From Clostridia bacterium (lineage in GTDB: Bacteria > Bacillota > Clostridia > Oscillospirales > Acutalibacteraceae): 49,002 bases of DNA. The notes under the pieces are model-generated. The model saw only the letters and a list, made by a program, of their open reading frames with translations, was not told the origin of the DNA and did no database searches. Each line of letters begins with the position of its first letter. Within the stretch, counting starts at the first letter, position 1. The DNA lies in contig JAFRLX010000015.1 of the NCBI GenBank assembly GCA_017430965.1, positions 1-49,002 of the forward strand, in the 5' to 3' direction. Shown in pieces: positions 9,701 to 17,925 of the stretch. The position numbers were made by a program, and so were the translations under genes.

Positions 9701-10663
9701 GCCGATATTGATTGTCCCACAGGTACTTTGGGTATTCCGGAAATGGGAACGCCGTTTGTCATCAATATGCTCATTGATGCGAAACCACAGACCTTTGCGG
9801 ATTTATTGCAGATTTCAGGCTTATCTCACGGCACGGATGTATGGCTGGGTAATGCACAGGATTTGATTAACAATAAGATTTGTACAATTTCCGATGTCAT
9901 CGGTTGTCGTGATGATATTATGACACACTTGATTCACGTTGCCGAGAACTACGAGCAGCGTACAGGTACAAAATCGCCGCTTTCCAAAAAAGATTGCTTC
10001 AATATTATGGAGTACACCAGAAAAGGAAAAGCGCCGAAGTTATTACCGCCGTTTGAAGAAGCGATGAAAACCGTCGGCGTGGAGCAGTGGTACATTGATT
10101 CCTGTTATAAGATAAAATACATGTTCCCGAAGGCTCATGCGGCAGCTTATGTCATTGCTGCGCTGCGCATTGCTTGGTATAAAATTTACTATCCCATTCA
10201 TTTTTATTCCGCCTATTTCACCGTGCGCGGTGAAGATATTGATGCTGTCTGTGCTGCCAAAGGAATGGCGGCGGTAAAGATGAAGATGAATGAAATCATG
10301 GCAAAGGGTAAAGAAGCAAGCGAAAAAGAAAACAAACAGGTGGATATTTTAAAAATCGTGGTAGAAATGCTCGCGCGCGGGTTATCTTTCCTGCCGGTGG
10401 ATTTGTACCAATCCGATTGGAGAGTTTACAAAATCGAGGGCGATAAGCTGCGCTTACCGTTCTCTGCGCTTGACGGTGTCGGTGAAAATGCGGCAAAAGC
10501 CATTTTTGATGCCGTGAAGGCGCAAGGCGACGAGCCTTTTATTTCCAAAGAAGATTTTGCGGAAAAAAGCGGTGTTTCCAGCGCCGTGATTACTGCCTTG
10601 GATGCATTTGATGCGCTTCAGGGCTTACCCGAATCCAATCAGGTCAGTTTATTTGATTTTTAA
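6743..10663 (+). CDS. polC: DNA polymerase III PolC-type, exonuclease domain absent
   Basis: Replicative Gram-positive polymerase, 1306 aa against roughly 1430-1460 in Bacillus or Staphylococcus. Order: N-terminal domain (about 1-160), Glu/Pro-rich linker (about 178-208), OB domain (about 245-350), PHP domain, zinc finger (CKKC...CPEC), palm with PDIDLNFSG and LLKLDELGHD catalytic aspartates, and HKAHAAAY-type fingers (seen as FPKAHAAAY). PHP metal ligands look intact: His361, His363, Asp370, Asp394, His395, Glu420, His443/444, Asp586, His588. The DnaQ-like proofreading domain that normally interrupts the PHP domain (motif FDxETTG) is missing: residues 420-426 run within 17 residues into HHIILLVKE. 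The frame is open throughout, so this is a natural form, not a frameshift. Proofreading must be absent or supplied in trans. Confidence 0.95.
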   Translation: MKKISDFYIGQVSEPIQKVGNGEIEKIEVDKASKSVTIFAKYEKLIRKSYFFDAQKYLQNALSLNVVHIIPHYPQEAFIEKYFSQVVLEAKYRKPVLNNFLHKTMSRIKGKTIEVVSLNNHLAYLRENGFCQLIREIIEDEFSLSYTVKLIDPSDIGIQVDETPVEEEMPQVQEEVPPIEELEAPPEPSEELPPPAENNIAVMSEDDLVTKVAIHDIKSVKAVGEMSKTAPIYPQGAVKIFGKDLPFEDPVAMKDIIGRDGRFTVWGDIFKIDSRETRTKKVIIEIELTDYTSSLTMKIMRDAPLANKILKDLYKGQTVLVVGKQKYDEYDKSYVLEPYAISAVKKAVNDDTSAQKRVELHLHTSMSEMDGMTAPAKLVERAAQWGHKAIAITDHGVVQALPEAYAAAKKNDIKLILGMEGYLVDDSLYPDFMNMKLTEFRRHHIILLVKEDSSLDKSIPKEERTYGRKNLYELVSYSSVKAFKRRPLIPKSLLAKKRDGLLIGSACEQGELIQAVLRGESDETIEELAAFYDYIELQPNGNNAFMIRSDKELHKSIRSEEDLIKLNQKLVSVADKLGKPVVATGDVHFIDPEDAKFRSILMYSKGFADADNQAPLYFKTTDEMLDDFAWAGSRAKEFVIDNPGKIADMIQDKIPPIPPGTFQPHIDGADKILTDSCWERAKELYGDPVPDHIASRLERELDSIISHGYAVLYVIAKKLVAESERRGYLVGSRGSVGSSLVAHFGSISEVNPLPPHYYCKKCKHSEFFLHGEYGSGFDLPPKNCPECGEPMKRDGHEIPFETFLGFDGDKEPDIDLNFSGDVQSEIHRYTEDIFGKEYVFKAGTMATVADKTAFGYVKKYLDEHGVGESTPKAEIDRLTIGCTGIKRTTGQHPGGMVVVPDEYSVEDFTPIQFPSNDEKKGTYTTHFDFKNSLHDTLLKLDELGHDNPTIYKFLEDSTGVPVMEADLSDPKLYQLIVSTEPIGVSPADIDCPTGTLGIPEMGTPFVINMLIDAKPQTFADLLQISGLSHGTDVWLGNAQDLINNKICTISDVIGCRDDIMTHLIHVAENYEQRTGTKSPLSKKDCFNIMEYTRKGKAPKLLPPFEEAMKTVGVEQWYIDSCYKIKYMFPKAHAAAYVIAALRIAWYKIYYPIHFYSAYFTVRGEDIDAVCAAKGMAAVKMKMNEIMAKGKEASEKENKQVDILKIVVEMLARGLSFLPVDLYQSDWRVYKIEGDKLRLPFSALDGVGENAAKAIFDAVKAQGDEPFISKEDFAEKSGVSSAVITALDAFDALQGLPESNQVSLFDF

Positions 10664-10687
10664 ATTTAACGAAAGGCGGTGAACCGA

Positions 10688-12733
10688 TTGGCATTGAAAC
10701 GCTGGAATGTTTTAGAATATGATAAAGAAACGGCAAAACAGCTCATGGATACATGCGATGTTGATGCGGTAACCGCCATTTTGCTCACTTCCAGAGGAAT
10801 GACGGATGCAGAACAAATTGCTTCGTTCTTCAGTGAAGATTATTTATGCATAGATCCCTTTACATTGCCGGATATGGATTTGGCTGTTGAGCGCATCGGA
10901 ATTGCTATGGACAGTGGGGAAAAGATTGCCATTTTCGGCGATTTTGATTGTGACGGGGTGACAGCTACCGCGCTTTTGTATTCTTACTTGCGCGCCTGCG
11001 GTTCGGATGTAAGCTATTATATACCCGACCGCAATAAAGAGGGTTACGGCTTAAATAAAGCGGCTGTGCGCGCTTTTAAAGAACAAGGGGTACAGTTAAT
11101 CATCACTGTCGATAACGGTATCAGCGCACTCGATGAAGTTGCACTTGCCAATGAACTGGGCATAGATGTCGTTGTCACTGACCACCATATGCAGGGCAGT
11201 GTGCTTCCCGAGGCGGTTGCTGTTGTCAATCCGCACCGCAACGATAGCGAATGTGAGTATGAAGATTGGGCAGGTGTCGGTGTTGCTTTTAAACTGGTCA
11301 GTGCGCTTGCCGGCAGTGAGGAAGAAATATTAGAGGAATATGCCGATTTAATCTGCATTGGAACAATTGCGGATATTGTGCCGGTTCTCGGTGAAAACCG
11401 GTATTTAATCAAAAAAGGCTTAGAGCTCATTAATGATACCGGTCGACTCGGTATCGCTGCATTAAAAGGCGTTGCAGGAGTCGGAAGTAAGCAGCTGACA
11501 GCCGGTGATATTGCCTTTTTGATTTCACCGCGCATTAATGCAGCCGGCAGAATCAGTTCTGCCGGGAAGGCTGTTGAACTCTTAATTACAGAGGACGCCG
11601 AAACGGCAATTCGCCTGGCTGAAGAAATCAATGATTGTAATGCCAAGCGCATTCAAATAGAAAATGAGATGCTCGAAACTGCCTGTGAGATGTTAGCGGA
11701 GGAAAGCTACCTGCGCGACAGAGTCATCGTCTTGTGCGCAGAAGGATGGAATAGCGGCATTGCCGGCATTGTTGCTTCCAAAATTTGCGAGCGTTACGGA
11801 AAACCGACTATTATTATTGCGGATACCGGTGCGCCGGTGCTGAAAGGTTCTTGCCGTAGCTTAAACGGATTTAATATTTTTGAAGCGTTAAGCGCCTGCT
11901 GCGACAGCTTAGTGCAATTTGGCGGGCACACATTGGCAGCCGGGCTTTCCATTCAAAAAGAAAAAGTTGATGATTTTAGAGAACTGATTAATGATTATGC
12001 CGCTAAGATGTTTCGCTACATGCCGGTAGGGGAAATCAATATCGATTTTAAAATCAATCCGGCTTCTATATCTTTGGATACTTTGCATAGTATCAACTTG
12101 TTCCAGCCCTTCGGAATGGGTAATGCCAAGCCTGTTTTCGGTGTTTTCAATGCAAAGGTGATTTCCGTGACACCGATTGGCGGGAATAAGCATATCAAAC
12201 TTACATTGGCAAAGAAAGATACCACTTTCAGTGCCATTTATTTCGGCAAATCTACCACCTCCGTGCCTTTTAGAAAAGGCGATATGGTGGATGTAGCACT
12301 GAATATTGAAAAGAATGAATACTACGGGAAGACCACTGTTTCACTATTTTTAAAAGGAATCCGCTACAGCGGGTTTTCGGATGATACAATGGTCGGCGGT
12401 TTGCGCGTGTATGAAAACTTCATGCGTGATGAAACCAATCGCAAAGAGATAGATTATATCCGGACAAACAGAGATAATATAGCGCAGATTTATCGCTTTT
12501 TGCGCGACAATAACGGCTGGAAGTTTTCCGAGGAAGAGCTGTATATGCAGCTAAAACCGGTGATAATGAATTACAGCCAGATGCGTTTGTCGCTGGCAAT
12601 TATGATTGAGTTGGGACTTGTGATTGATGATAAAAATCTCGGCAGATTGGATTTGCCGATGGAAACGAATAAGGTAAACATTCAAGACTCCAAATTATAC
12701 CAAAAAATGGACCGATTAAGTCAAACACTTTAG
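10688..12733 (+). CDS. recJ: Single-stranded-DNA-specific exonuclease RecJ
   Basis: 5'-3' ssDNA exonuclease of recombination and mismatch or base-excision repair, DHH superfamily, 681 aa. Visible: DFDCDGVTA with Asp85, Asp87 and Asp89; the DHH motif TDHH (Asp165, His166, His167); the DHHA1 region GGHTLAAGLSI; and an OB-like C-terminal part. A GTG at 10679 is in frame, but it lies inside the near-perfect ribosome site AAAGGCGGTGA (10672-10682). The TTG at 10688, five bases after that site, is the better start. Following polC and preceding relA is a common clostridial arrangement; apt, often between recJ and relA, is missing. Confidence 0.95.
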   Translation: MALKRWNVLEYDKETAKQLMDTCDVDAVTAILLTSRGMTDAEQIASFFSEDYLCIDPFTLPDMDLAVERIGIAMDSGEKIAIFGDFDCDGVTATALLYSYLRACGSDVSYYIPDRNKEGYGLNKAAVRAFKEQGVQLIITVDNGISALDEVALANELGIDVVVTDHHMQGSVLPEAVAVVNPHRNDSECEYEDWAGVGVAFKLVSALAGSEEEILEEYADLICIGTIADIVPVLGENRYLIKKGLELINDTGRLGIAALKGVAGVGSKQLTAGDIAFLISPRINAAGRISSAGKAVELLITEDAETAIRLAEEINDCNAKRIQIENEMLETACEMLAEESYLRDRVIVLCAEGWNSGIAGIVASKICERYGKPTIIIADTGAPVLKGSCRSLNGFNIFEALSACCDSLVQFGGHTLAAGLSIQKEKVDDFRELINDYAAKMFRYMPVGEINIDFKINPASISLDTLHSINLFQPFGMGNAKPVFGVFNAKVISVTPIGGNKHIKLTLAKKDTTFSAIYFGKSTTSVPFRKGDMVDVALNIEKNEYYGKTTVSLFLKGIRYSGFSDDTMVGGLRVYENFMRDETNRKEIDYIRTNRDNIAQIYRFLRDNNGWKFSEEELYMQLKPVIMNYSQMRLSLAIMIELGLVIDDKNLGRLDLPMETNKVNIQDSKLYQKMDRLSQTL

Positions 12734-12742
12734 GGGGAAGTT

Positions 12743-14947
12743 GTGAGTAAGAAGTATGGCAACGGATTCGACGAATTGCTTGAAAGTATCGAGGATAATC
12801 CTTCTTATGACAAAGAATTGATTATCAGCGCTTACGAAAAAGCGGCAAGCCTGCATGCCGGGCAAACCCGCTTTTCCGGTGAGCCTTATATCATTCACCC
12901 GATTGAGGTGGCAAAGATTTTAGTGAGTTTAGGCTTAGACTCGCAAAGTATCGTTGCCGCTTTGCTTCACGATGTGGTTGAGGATACAGATGAAACCAAA
13001 GAAGATGTCGAGAAGCAATTCGGTAAAGATGTTGCTTTTTTGGTTGAGGGTGTCACCAAACTCGGTAAAGTCGATATTAAGAGCAAGGTGGAGCAGCAGG
13101 CGGAAAATATCCGAAAAATGCTGTTGGCAATGGCTGAAGATGTCAGGGTAATTATTATTAAGTTAGCTGACAGACTCCATAACATGCGCACGCTCGATTT
13201 TATGTATGAATCAAAGCGCAGAGAAAAAGCTCTCGAAACCTTAGAAATCTATGCACCGATTGCGCACAGGCTCGGTATTCGCCCGCTCAAAGAAGAATTA
13301 GAGGATTTGGCAATTCGCCATTTAGACCCGGTCGGTTACGAAGAAATCAAAAACCGCTTATCGCAAAATGATGTGGTCAGCAAGGATTTAATTCCTTCCA
13401 TTATTCAAAAAATCAGTGAACGTTTGAAAGAAACCGTTCAGAACCCGCATATTGACGGCAGAATCAAATCCGTTACCGGCATTTACAGAAAAATGTATAT
13501 GCAAAACCGTTCGTTTGATGAGATTTACGATATCTATGCGGTGAGAATTATTGTCGATACGGTCAATGATTGCTATAACTGCCTGGGTGTGATTCATGAT
13601 ATGTTTCGCCCTATTCCCGGCAGATTTAAAGACTACATTGCCACGCCGAAACCGAATATGTACCAGTCGCTTCACTCGACTGTTATCGGCAAAGAGGGGA
13701 TTCCGTTTGAAGTGCAAATCAGAACCTGGGAAATGCACCGCACCGCGGAATACGGTATTGCCGCGCATTGGAAATATAAATCCGGCGTAAAGGGAAAAGA
13801 CGATAAGTTTGACCAAAAAATCGCCTGGATTCACCAGATGGTTGACCAGCAAAAGGAAGAAATCGAAGGCGAAACGCCCGAAGAGTTCTTATATACCGTT
13901 AAAAATGATTTGGAATTTGAAGAAGTGTTTGTTTTCACACCGCAGGGCGATGTAAAAACGCTGCCGAAAAATTCTACAGTCATTGATTTTGCCTATGCCA
14001 TTCACACTCAGGTAGGACATAAAATGACAGGCGCGAAAGTCAACGGCAGGTTGGTTCCCTTAGATTATAAACTGCAAACCGGTGAAATCTGTGACATTAT
14101 CACCACTAAGCAAAAAGATAAGGGGCCCAGCAGAGATTGGTTAAATATTGTGCGCACAAGCGAAGCGCGCAATAAAATTCGCAGCTGGTTTAAAAAAGAA
14201 AAGCGCGAAGAAAACATTATTTCCGGCAAAGCGGAGCTTGAAAAAGAGTTTAAGCGCAACTATATTCGCCTGAGTGATGATAAATATGATGAATTTATCG
14301 AAAAGCTTGTTGTCAGGCAAAAATGTAACACAGCCGAGGAACTGTATGCGAAAATAGGCTACGGAGGCATTTCCGTTTCGCGCATTATGCCTTCGATTAA
14401 AGATTTATACAAGCAGTTTATTCTGGACAATTCCGAAGCCTTGCCGCCAAAGCCTATGATGCCGCAGCCGTCAAGACATTCTCTTTCCAATAAAGACGGC
14501 ATTATTGTAGAAGGCTTTGATGATTGCTCCATTAAAATTTCAAAGTGCTGCAATCCTTTACCTGGCGACAGAATTATCGGTTTTATCACCAGAGGACACG
14601 GTGTTTCCATTCACAAGAGAGACTGTATTAATGTACCTGCCGATATTGCGGATTGTCCGGAGCCAGGCAGGTGGCTCAATGCCTATTGGGATACAGATGT
14701 TAAATTCAATCTCAATACAACATTAAGTGTTTTCTGTATTGACAGAGAAAACCTGCTTGCCGACATTATGAAGGTTTGCTACGAGATTAAAATTACCATC
14801 TCGAGTATTGAAGCAAGGGTGCTTAAAAGCGGAAATTCCATCATTACCTTAGGCATTATTGTCGATAATACCGACCACTTAAATAATTTCTTAACGCGCC
14901 TCAAAAAAGTGGAAAATGTCATTAGCGTGGAAAGAACAATTAATTGA
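12743..14947 (+). CDS. relA: Bifunctional (p)ppGpp synthetase/hydrolase Rel
   Basis: Makes and degrades the stringent-response alarmone. The 734-aa layout is full length: HD hydrolase (HSL-type LLHDVVEDT, His76-Asp77), synthetase with RFKDYIATPKPNMYQSLHST (Arg294-Phe-Lys-Asp, the RxKD form of bifunctional enzymes), a TGS domain beginning at VFVFTPQGDVKTLP, a zinc-finger/helical region with CCNPLPGD, and a C-terminal ACT domain. GTG start with GGGGGAAG upstream. It begins 9 bases after recJ stops and is followed 9 bases later by dtd, so it is part of one operon. Confidence 0.96.
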   Translation: MSKKYGNGFDELLESIEDNPSYDKELIISAYEKAASLHAGQTRFSGEPYIIHPIEVAKILVSLGLDSQSIVAALLHDVVEDTDETKEDVEKQFGKDVAFLVEGVTKLGKVDIKSKVEQQAENIRKMLLAMAEDVRVIIIKLADRLHNMRTLDFMYESKRREKALETLEIYAPIAHRLGIRPLKEELEDLAIRHLDPVGYEEIKNRLSQNDVVSKDLIPSIIQKISERLKETVQNPHIDGRIKSVTGIYRKMYMQNRSFDEIYDIYAVRIIVDTVNDCYNCLGVIHDMFRPIPGRFKDYIATPKPNMYQSLHSTVIGKEGIPFEVQIRTWEMHRTAEYGIAAHWKYKSGVKGKDDKFDQKIAWIHQMVDQQKEEIEGETPEEFLYTVKNDLEFEEVFVFTPQGDVKTLPKNSTVIDFAYAIHTQVGHKMTGAKVNGRLVPLDYKLQTGEICDIITTKQKDKGPSRDWLNIVRTSEARNKIRSWFKKEKREENIISGKAELEKEFKRNYIRLSDDKYDEFIEKLVVRQKCNTAEELYAKIGYGGISVSRIMPSIKDLYKQFILDNSEALPPKPMMPQPSRHSLSNKDGIIVEGFDDCSIKISKCCNPLPGDRIIGFITRGHGVSIHKRDCINVPADIADCPEPGRWLNAYWDTDVKFNLNTTLSVFCIDRENLLADIMKVCYEIKITISSIEARVLKSGNSIITLGIIVDNTDHLNNFLTRLKKVENVISVERTIN

Positions 14948-14956
14948 GGAATTGGC

Positions 14957-15412
14957 ATGAAATTAGTGATTCAAGTTGTAGATGAAGCAAGCGTTATGGT
15001 TGAGAACACAGTAACCGGCGCCATCAAAAAAGGATATTTGGTTTTGGTTGGAGTAGGACAAGATGATACTAAATCCGATGCCGAGCTTTTAGCTAAAAAG
15101 CTTATTGGTCTGCGCATCTTTGAAGATGCAAACGGCAAAACAAACCTTTCTTTGGCAGACATTGGCGGTGAAATACTCAGTGTTTCTCAGTTCACGTTGT
15201 TTGCCGACTGCAGTCATGGCAGGCGCCCTTCATTTATTTATGCCGGTGCACCGGATATGGCGAAGGCGCTGTACGAATACTTTAATAGCTGTTTGGAAGA
15301 GCTATATCCGAAGCCGGTGCAAACGGGCATTTTCGGTGCCGACATGAAAGTTTCTCTTGTCAATAACGGCCCGTTTACGATTCTCTTAGATTCAAAGGAT
15401 TTGAAAAAATGA
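14957..15412 (+). CDS. dtd: D-aminoacyl-tRNA deacylase
   Basis: Removes D-amino acids (and glycine mischarged on tRNA-Ala) from tRNAs. The 151-aa protein has the two diagnostic segments SQFTLFAD, followed by the RPSF motif in HGRRPSF, and [17 protein letters not shown]. The latter contains the NxGP cross-subunit motif, seen here as NNGP. The ATG has GAGGAATTGGC upstream, and the 3' end overlaps the next gene by 4 bases. Its place next to relA is conserved in Firmicutes. Confidence 0.95.
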   Translation: MKLVIQVVDEASVMVENTVTGAIKKGYLVLVGVGQDDTKSDAELLAKKLIGLRIFEDANGKTNLSLADIGGEILSVSQFTLFADCSHGRRPSFIYAGAPDMAKALYEYFNSCLEELYPKPVQTGIFGADMKVSLVNNGPFTILLDSKDLKK

Positions 15413-16020
15413 AAATAGAATGTTTTGAACAGGGCAGTATCGGCACAAATTGTTATATTGTCTATGATGAAGTAAGCCGCAACGCCTTTTGTGTCGATGT
15501 GAGCGATAGAATATATCCTTCTTTTTATGCATTCATTCAAACACATCAACTGAATATTCAGTATGTTTTGCTCACTCACGGGCATTATGACCACGCTTCG
15601 GACATCAAAGCATTTTGCAGCCGCTATCCCGCTGCGAAAGTTGTCATTAGCATCGAAGATGATGCGAATATTCGAAAAGGACTTTCCGTGTTTTGTCACC
15701 CTTCCGATTATGTGGAGCCGACTGTTTTGGTCGAGGATGGAGATACACTTGATTTTTGCGGCAAAGAAATTCTTGTCATAGCAACACCCGGTCACACCTC
15801 CGGCAGTGTTTGTTACTTATTTGAAGATGCACTTTTTTGCGGTGATACTGTCTTTTATGGCTCTATAGGCAGAACGGATGTGCCGACCGGTTCTTTCTTT
15901 GAAATTATGAAAAGTGTTTCAAAAATCAGCCGCCTTGGCAATTATAAGCTCTTTCCGGGACATATGCAAACCACGGATATACCTACCCAAAGAAAGGTAA
16001 ACCCTTATTTTAGAGAATGA
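15409..16020 (+). CDS. Metallo-beta-lactamase-fold hydrolase (glyoxalase II-like)
   Basis: A 203-aa cytoplasmic member of the MBL superfamily with [10 protein letters not shown] (His57, His59, Asp61, His62), ATPGHTSGS and [13 protein letters not shown]. These match the GloB-like YqgX/YcbL group that usually sits between dtd or relA and hemZ in Clostridia. The substrate is not established for this subgroup; thioester hydrolysis is the family precedent. The start codon overlaps the dtd stop and the end overlaps hemZ by 4 bases, so expression should be stoichiometric with its neighbours. Confidence 0.9.
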   Translation: MKIECFEQGSIGTNCYIVYDEVSRNAFCVDVSDRIYPSFYAFIQTHQLNIQYVLLTHGHYDHASDIKAFCSRYPAAKVVISIEDDANIRKGLSVFCHPSDYVEPTVLVEDGDTLDFCGKEILVIATPGHTSGSVCYLFEDALFCGDTVFYGSIGRTDVPTGSFFEIMKSVSKISRLGNYKLFPGHMQTTDIPTQRKVNPYFRE

Positions 16021-17489
16021 AATTAATTGTAAACGGTAATAATTATCATTATTCTTTTGAGCAGTTGTTGCGCGTATTTATGCCCGATATCAAGCTCGAA
16101 AAACAATATAATTCACCCCCGCCGCAGGAAGGTGAATTTGTTTTGTGCGCCACCGAGCAGGAAGAAAACAGCATTTCTGCCCATGTTACCTTTAAAACAG
16201 ATACATTTGAACGCAGCGCCAACGGGACATACACCGGTGAGGATTTATACAAAACAGGGGAGCTAAAGGCCTGTGCTTTGCTCTATGGCATGCTGCTTGA
16301 ATACACGGGTTACACACCGGAATGGGGAATGCAAACCGGCGTTCGCCCGACAAAAATATATTTTAATTTAACGAGGAATAACAGTGCCGAAGAAGCCGTA
16401 AAATATTTACAAGATGAATTGTTTATTTCACAAAATAAGGTACAGCTTGTCAAAACCGTTTGTGAAAATGAAAAGGAAGTGATGGCTTCTTCTGCACAAA
16501 ACCAGTTTTCACTATATATTTCACTACCGTTTTGTCCGTCACGCTGTTCTTATTGTTCGTTTATTTCCCATTCCTACGATTCGCTCAAAAAGCTGATTCC
16601 CGCATATGTGCACTTATTATGCAAAGAAATTCACGAAATTTCTTTATTGACTAAAACATTAGGGCTGCAATTAAGAACAGTATACATCGGCGGCGGTACA
16701 CCCACTGTGCTGGAGATTGAGCAATTAGAAGAGATTTTTTCTCAAATTAAGGCGGATTTTGATTTTAGGGCTTTGAGTGAATTTACCGTTGAAGCGGGCA
16801 GACCGGACACACTCAGTCAGGAAAAACTGGATTTTCTCAAATCCCAACCGGTCACGCGCATTACCATTAACGCCCAATCCTTTAATGATGCTGTCTTGGA
16901 ATCTATCGGCAGAAAGCATACGGCAGAAGATTGTAAGCGTGCTTATAAGCTTGCGCGCCAATCCGGTTTTGATAACATTAATACCGATTTGATTGCCGGT
17001 CTGGAAGGGGAGAGTGAGGAAAGCTTTTTAGACTCGGTAAAGAGCGCCATTGCGCTCGGCGCGGAGAATATCACCATCCATACCTTAGCGCTCAAGCGCT
17101 CATCCTTTCTCATTACGCGTGATGACACAAAGGGTAAAATTGTAGCTGCAACCAATCAAATGATACAAAAAGCCTATGCGCTTTTGGAACAGAGCGGCTA
17201 TATTCCGTATTATATGTATCGCCAATCAAAATCGGTCGGCAATCTTGAAAATACAGGGTGGGCATTGCCCGGGAAAATTTGCGAATATAACATTTTTATG
17301 ATGGAAGAAGTGCAAAATGTTTTCGGCGCCGGTGCCGGAGCTGTAACGCGCCTTGTGTGCCCTTCACAAAAGGATATTCAGCGCATTTTTAATTACAAAT
17401 ACCCCTATGAGTATATCGATGATTTTGAAGAAATGATACAGCGCAAGCATCAGGCAATCGAGATTTTGAAAAAGTGGCAAATACCTTGA
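16017..17489 (+). CDS. hemZ: HemZ-type radical SAM coproporphyrinogen dehydrogenase-like protein
   Basis: The 490-aa protein has an N-terminal family-specific domain with TGVRPTKI, then a radical SAM core with CPSRCSYC (Cys173, Cys177, Cys180) and the glycine-rich YIGGGTPT. The C-terminal part contains GWALPGKICEYNIFMMEE, characteristic of HemZ rather than HemN or HemW. HemZ was named for oxygen-independent haem synthesis. No other haem gene is here, so the physiological substrate in this organism is uncertain. Last gene of the recJ-to-hemZ run, overlapping the MBL gene by 4 bases; hisS/aspS, often next in Clostridia, are not present. Confidence 0.92.
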   Translation: MKLIVNGNNYHYSFEQLLRVFMPDIKLEKQYNSPPPQEGEFVLCATEQEENSISAHVTFKTDTFERSANGTYTGEDLYKTGELKACALLYGMLLEYTGYTPEWGMQTGVRPTKIYFNLTRNNSAEEAVKYLQDELFISQNKVQLVKTVCENEKEVMASSAQNQFSLYISLPFCPSRCSYCSFISHSYDSLKKLIPAYVHLLCKEIHEISLLTKTLGLQLRTVYIGGGTPTVLEIEQLEEIFSQIKADFDFRALSEFTVEAGRPDTLSQEKLDFLKSQPVTRITINAQSFNDAVLESIGRKHTAEDCKRAYKLARQSGFDNINTDLIAGLEGESEESFLDSVKSAIALGAENITIHTLALKRSSFLITRDDTKGKIVAATNQMIQKAYALLEQSGYIPYYMYRQSKSVGNLENTGWALPGKICEYNIFMMEEVQNVFGAGAGAVTRLVCPSQKDIQRIFNYKYPYEYIDDFEEMIQRKHQAIEILKKWQIP

Positions 17490-17490
17490 T

Positions 17491-17517
17491 TTTACGCGCT
17501 ATTCGTGTTATTATAAT
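17491..17517 (+). promoter_or_regulatory. Possible promoter for the zinc-ribbon gene
   Basis: A canonical TATAAT lies at 17512-17517. The best -35 candidates are weak: TTTACG at 17491-17496 with a 15-bp spacer, or TTGATT at 17486 with a 20-bp spacer. Only the -10 box is convincing. Confidence 0.4.
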
Positions 17518-17547
17518 ATTTAAGTAATAAATAAAGGAGATTGTATT

Positions 17548-17904
17548 ATGGCTGACATTAATCAAGTTATTGACAAAGCAAAGGAGCTTGCACAAACTGC
17601 AAGTGAAAAATCTCAGGAGTATTATCAGATTTCCAAGTGCAAGTTTGAGATTGCACAGCTGAAAATGAAGATAGAAAAGAACTACAACGCCATCGGCAAA
17701 AAGGTTTATGATGTCAAAAAAGCAGGGGAGGAGCTTCCTGATTTTGCTGCTGAAATGGAAGAAATTGACCTTTTGAAGGCAGACATTGAAGAGCAAAAAG
17801 ATATCATCAGCTCCATCAAAAACACAATCAGGTGCAATTCTTGCGGCGCCGATGTGAGTGAAGATGACCCCTTCTGCCCGAAATGCGGCGCATCCATGAA
17901 ATAG
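17548..17904 (+). CDS. Zinc-ribbon protein with N-terminal coiled coil
   Basis: A 118-aa protein of unknown role. Residues 1 to about 93 are charged and helical, with heptad-like spacing typical of a coiled coil. The C-terminus is a four-cysteine zinc ribbon, CNSC...CPKC, ending GASMK. It has a good ribosome site (AAAGGAGAT) and its own -10 box. Similar small zinc-ribbon proteins are widespread in Clostridia without assigned function. It lies between hemZ and the yabM-like flippase gene, 21 bases before the latter. Confidence 0.85.
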   Translation: MADINQVIDKAKELAQTASEKSQEYYQISKCKFEIAQLKMKIEKNYNAIGKKVYDVKKAGEELPDFAAEMEEIDLLKADIEEQKDIISSIKNTIRCNSCGADVSEDDPFCPKCGASMK

Positions 17905-17925
17905 TGTTTTCTCAGGAGATATAGT

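Noticed and set aside
6743..10663. polC short length explained by a frameshift or truncation
   Set aside because: The frame is open from the normal N-terminal domain to the normal C-terminal end (NQVSLFDF); the missing part is internal and coincides with the exonuclease domain limits.
11044..11652. 202-codon minus-strand frame opposite recJ
   Set aside because: Fully antisense to a well-supported recJ coding region, Ser/Ala-rich composition typical of a shadow frame, no ribosome site.
15238..15795. 185-codon minus-strand frame across dtd and the MBL gene
   Set aside because: Antisense to two clear overlapping genes and without family motifs.
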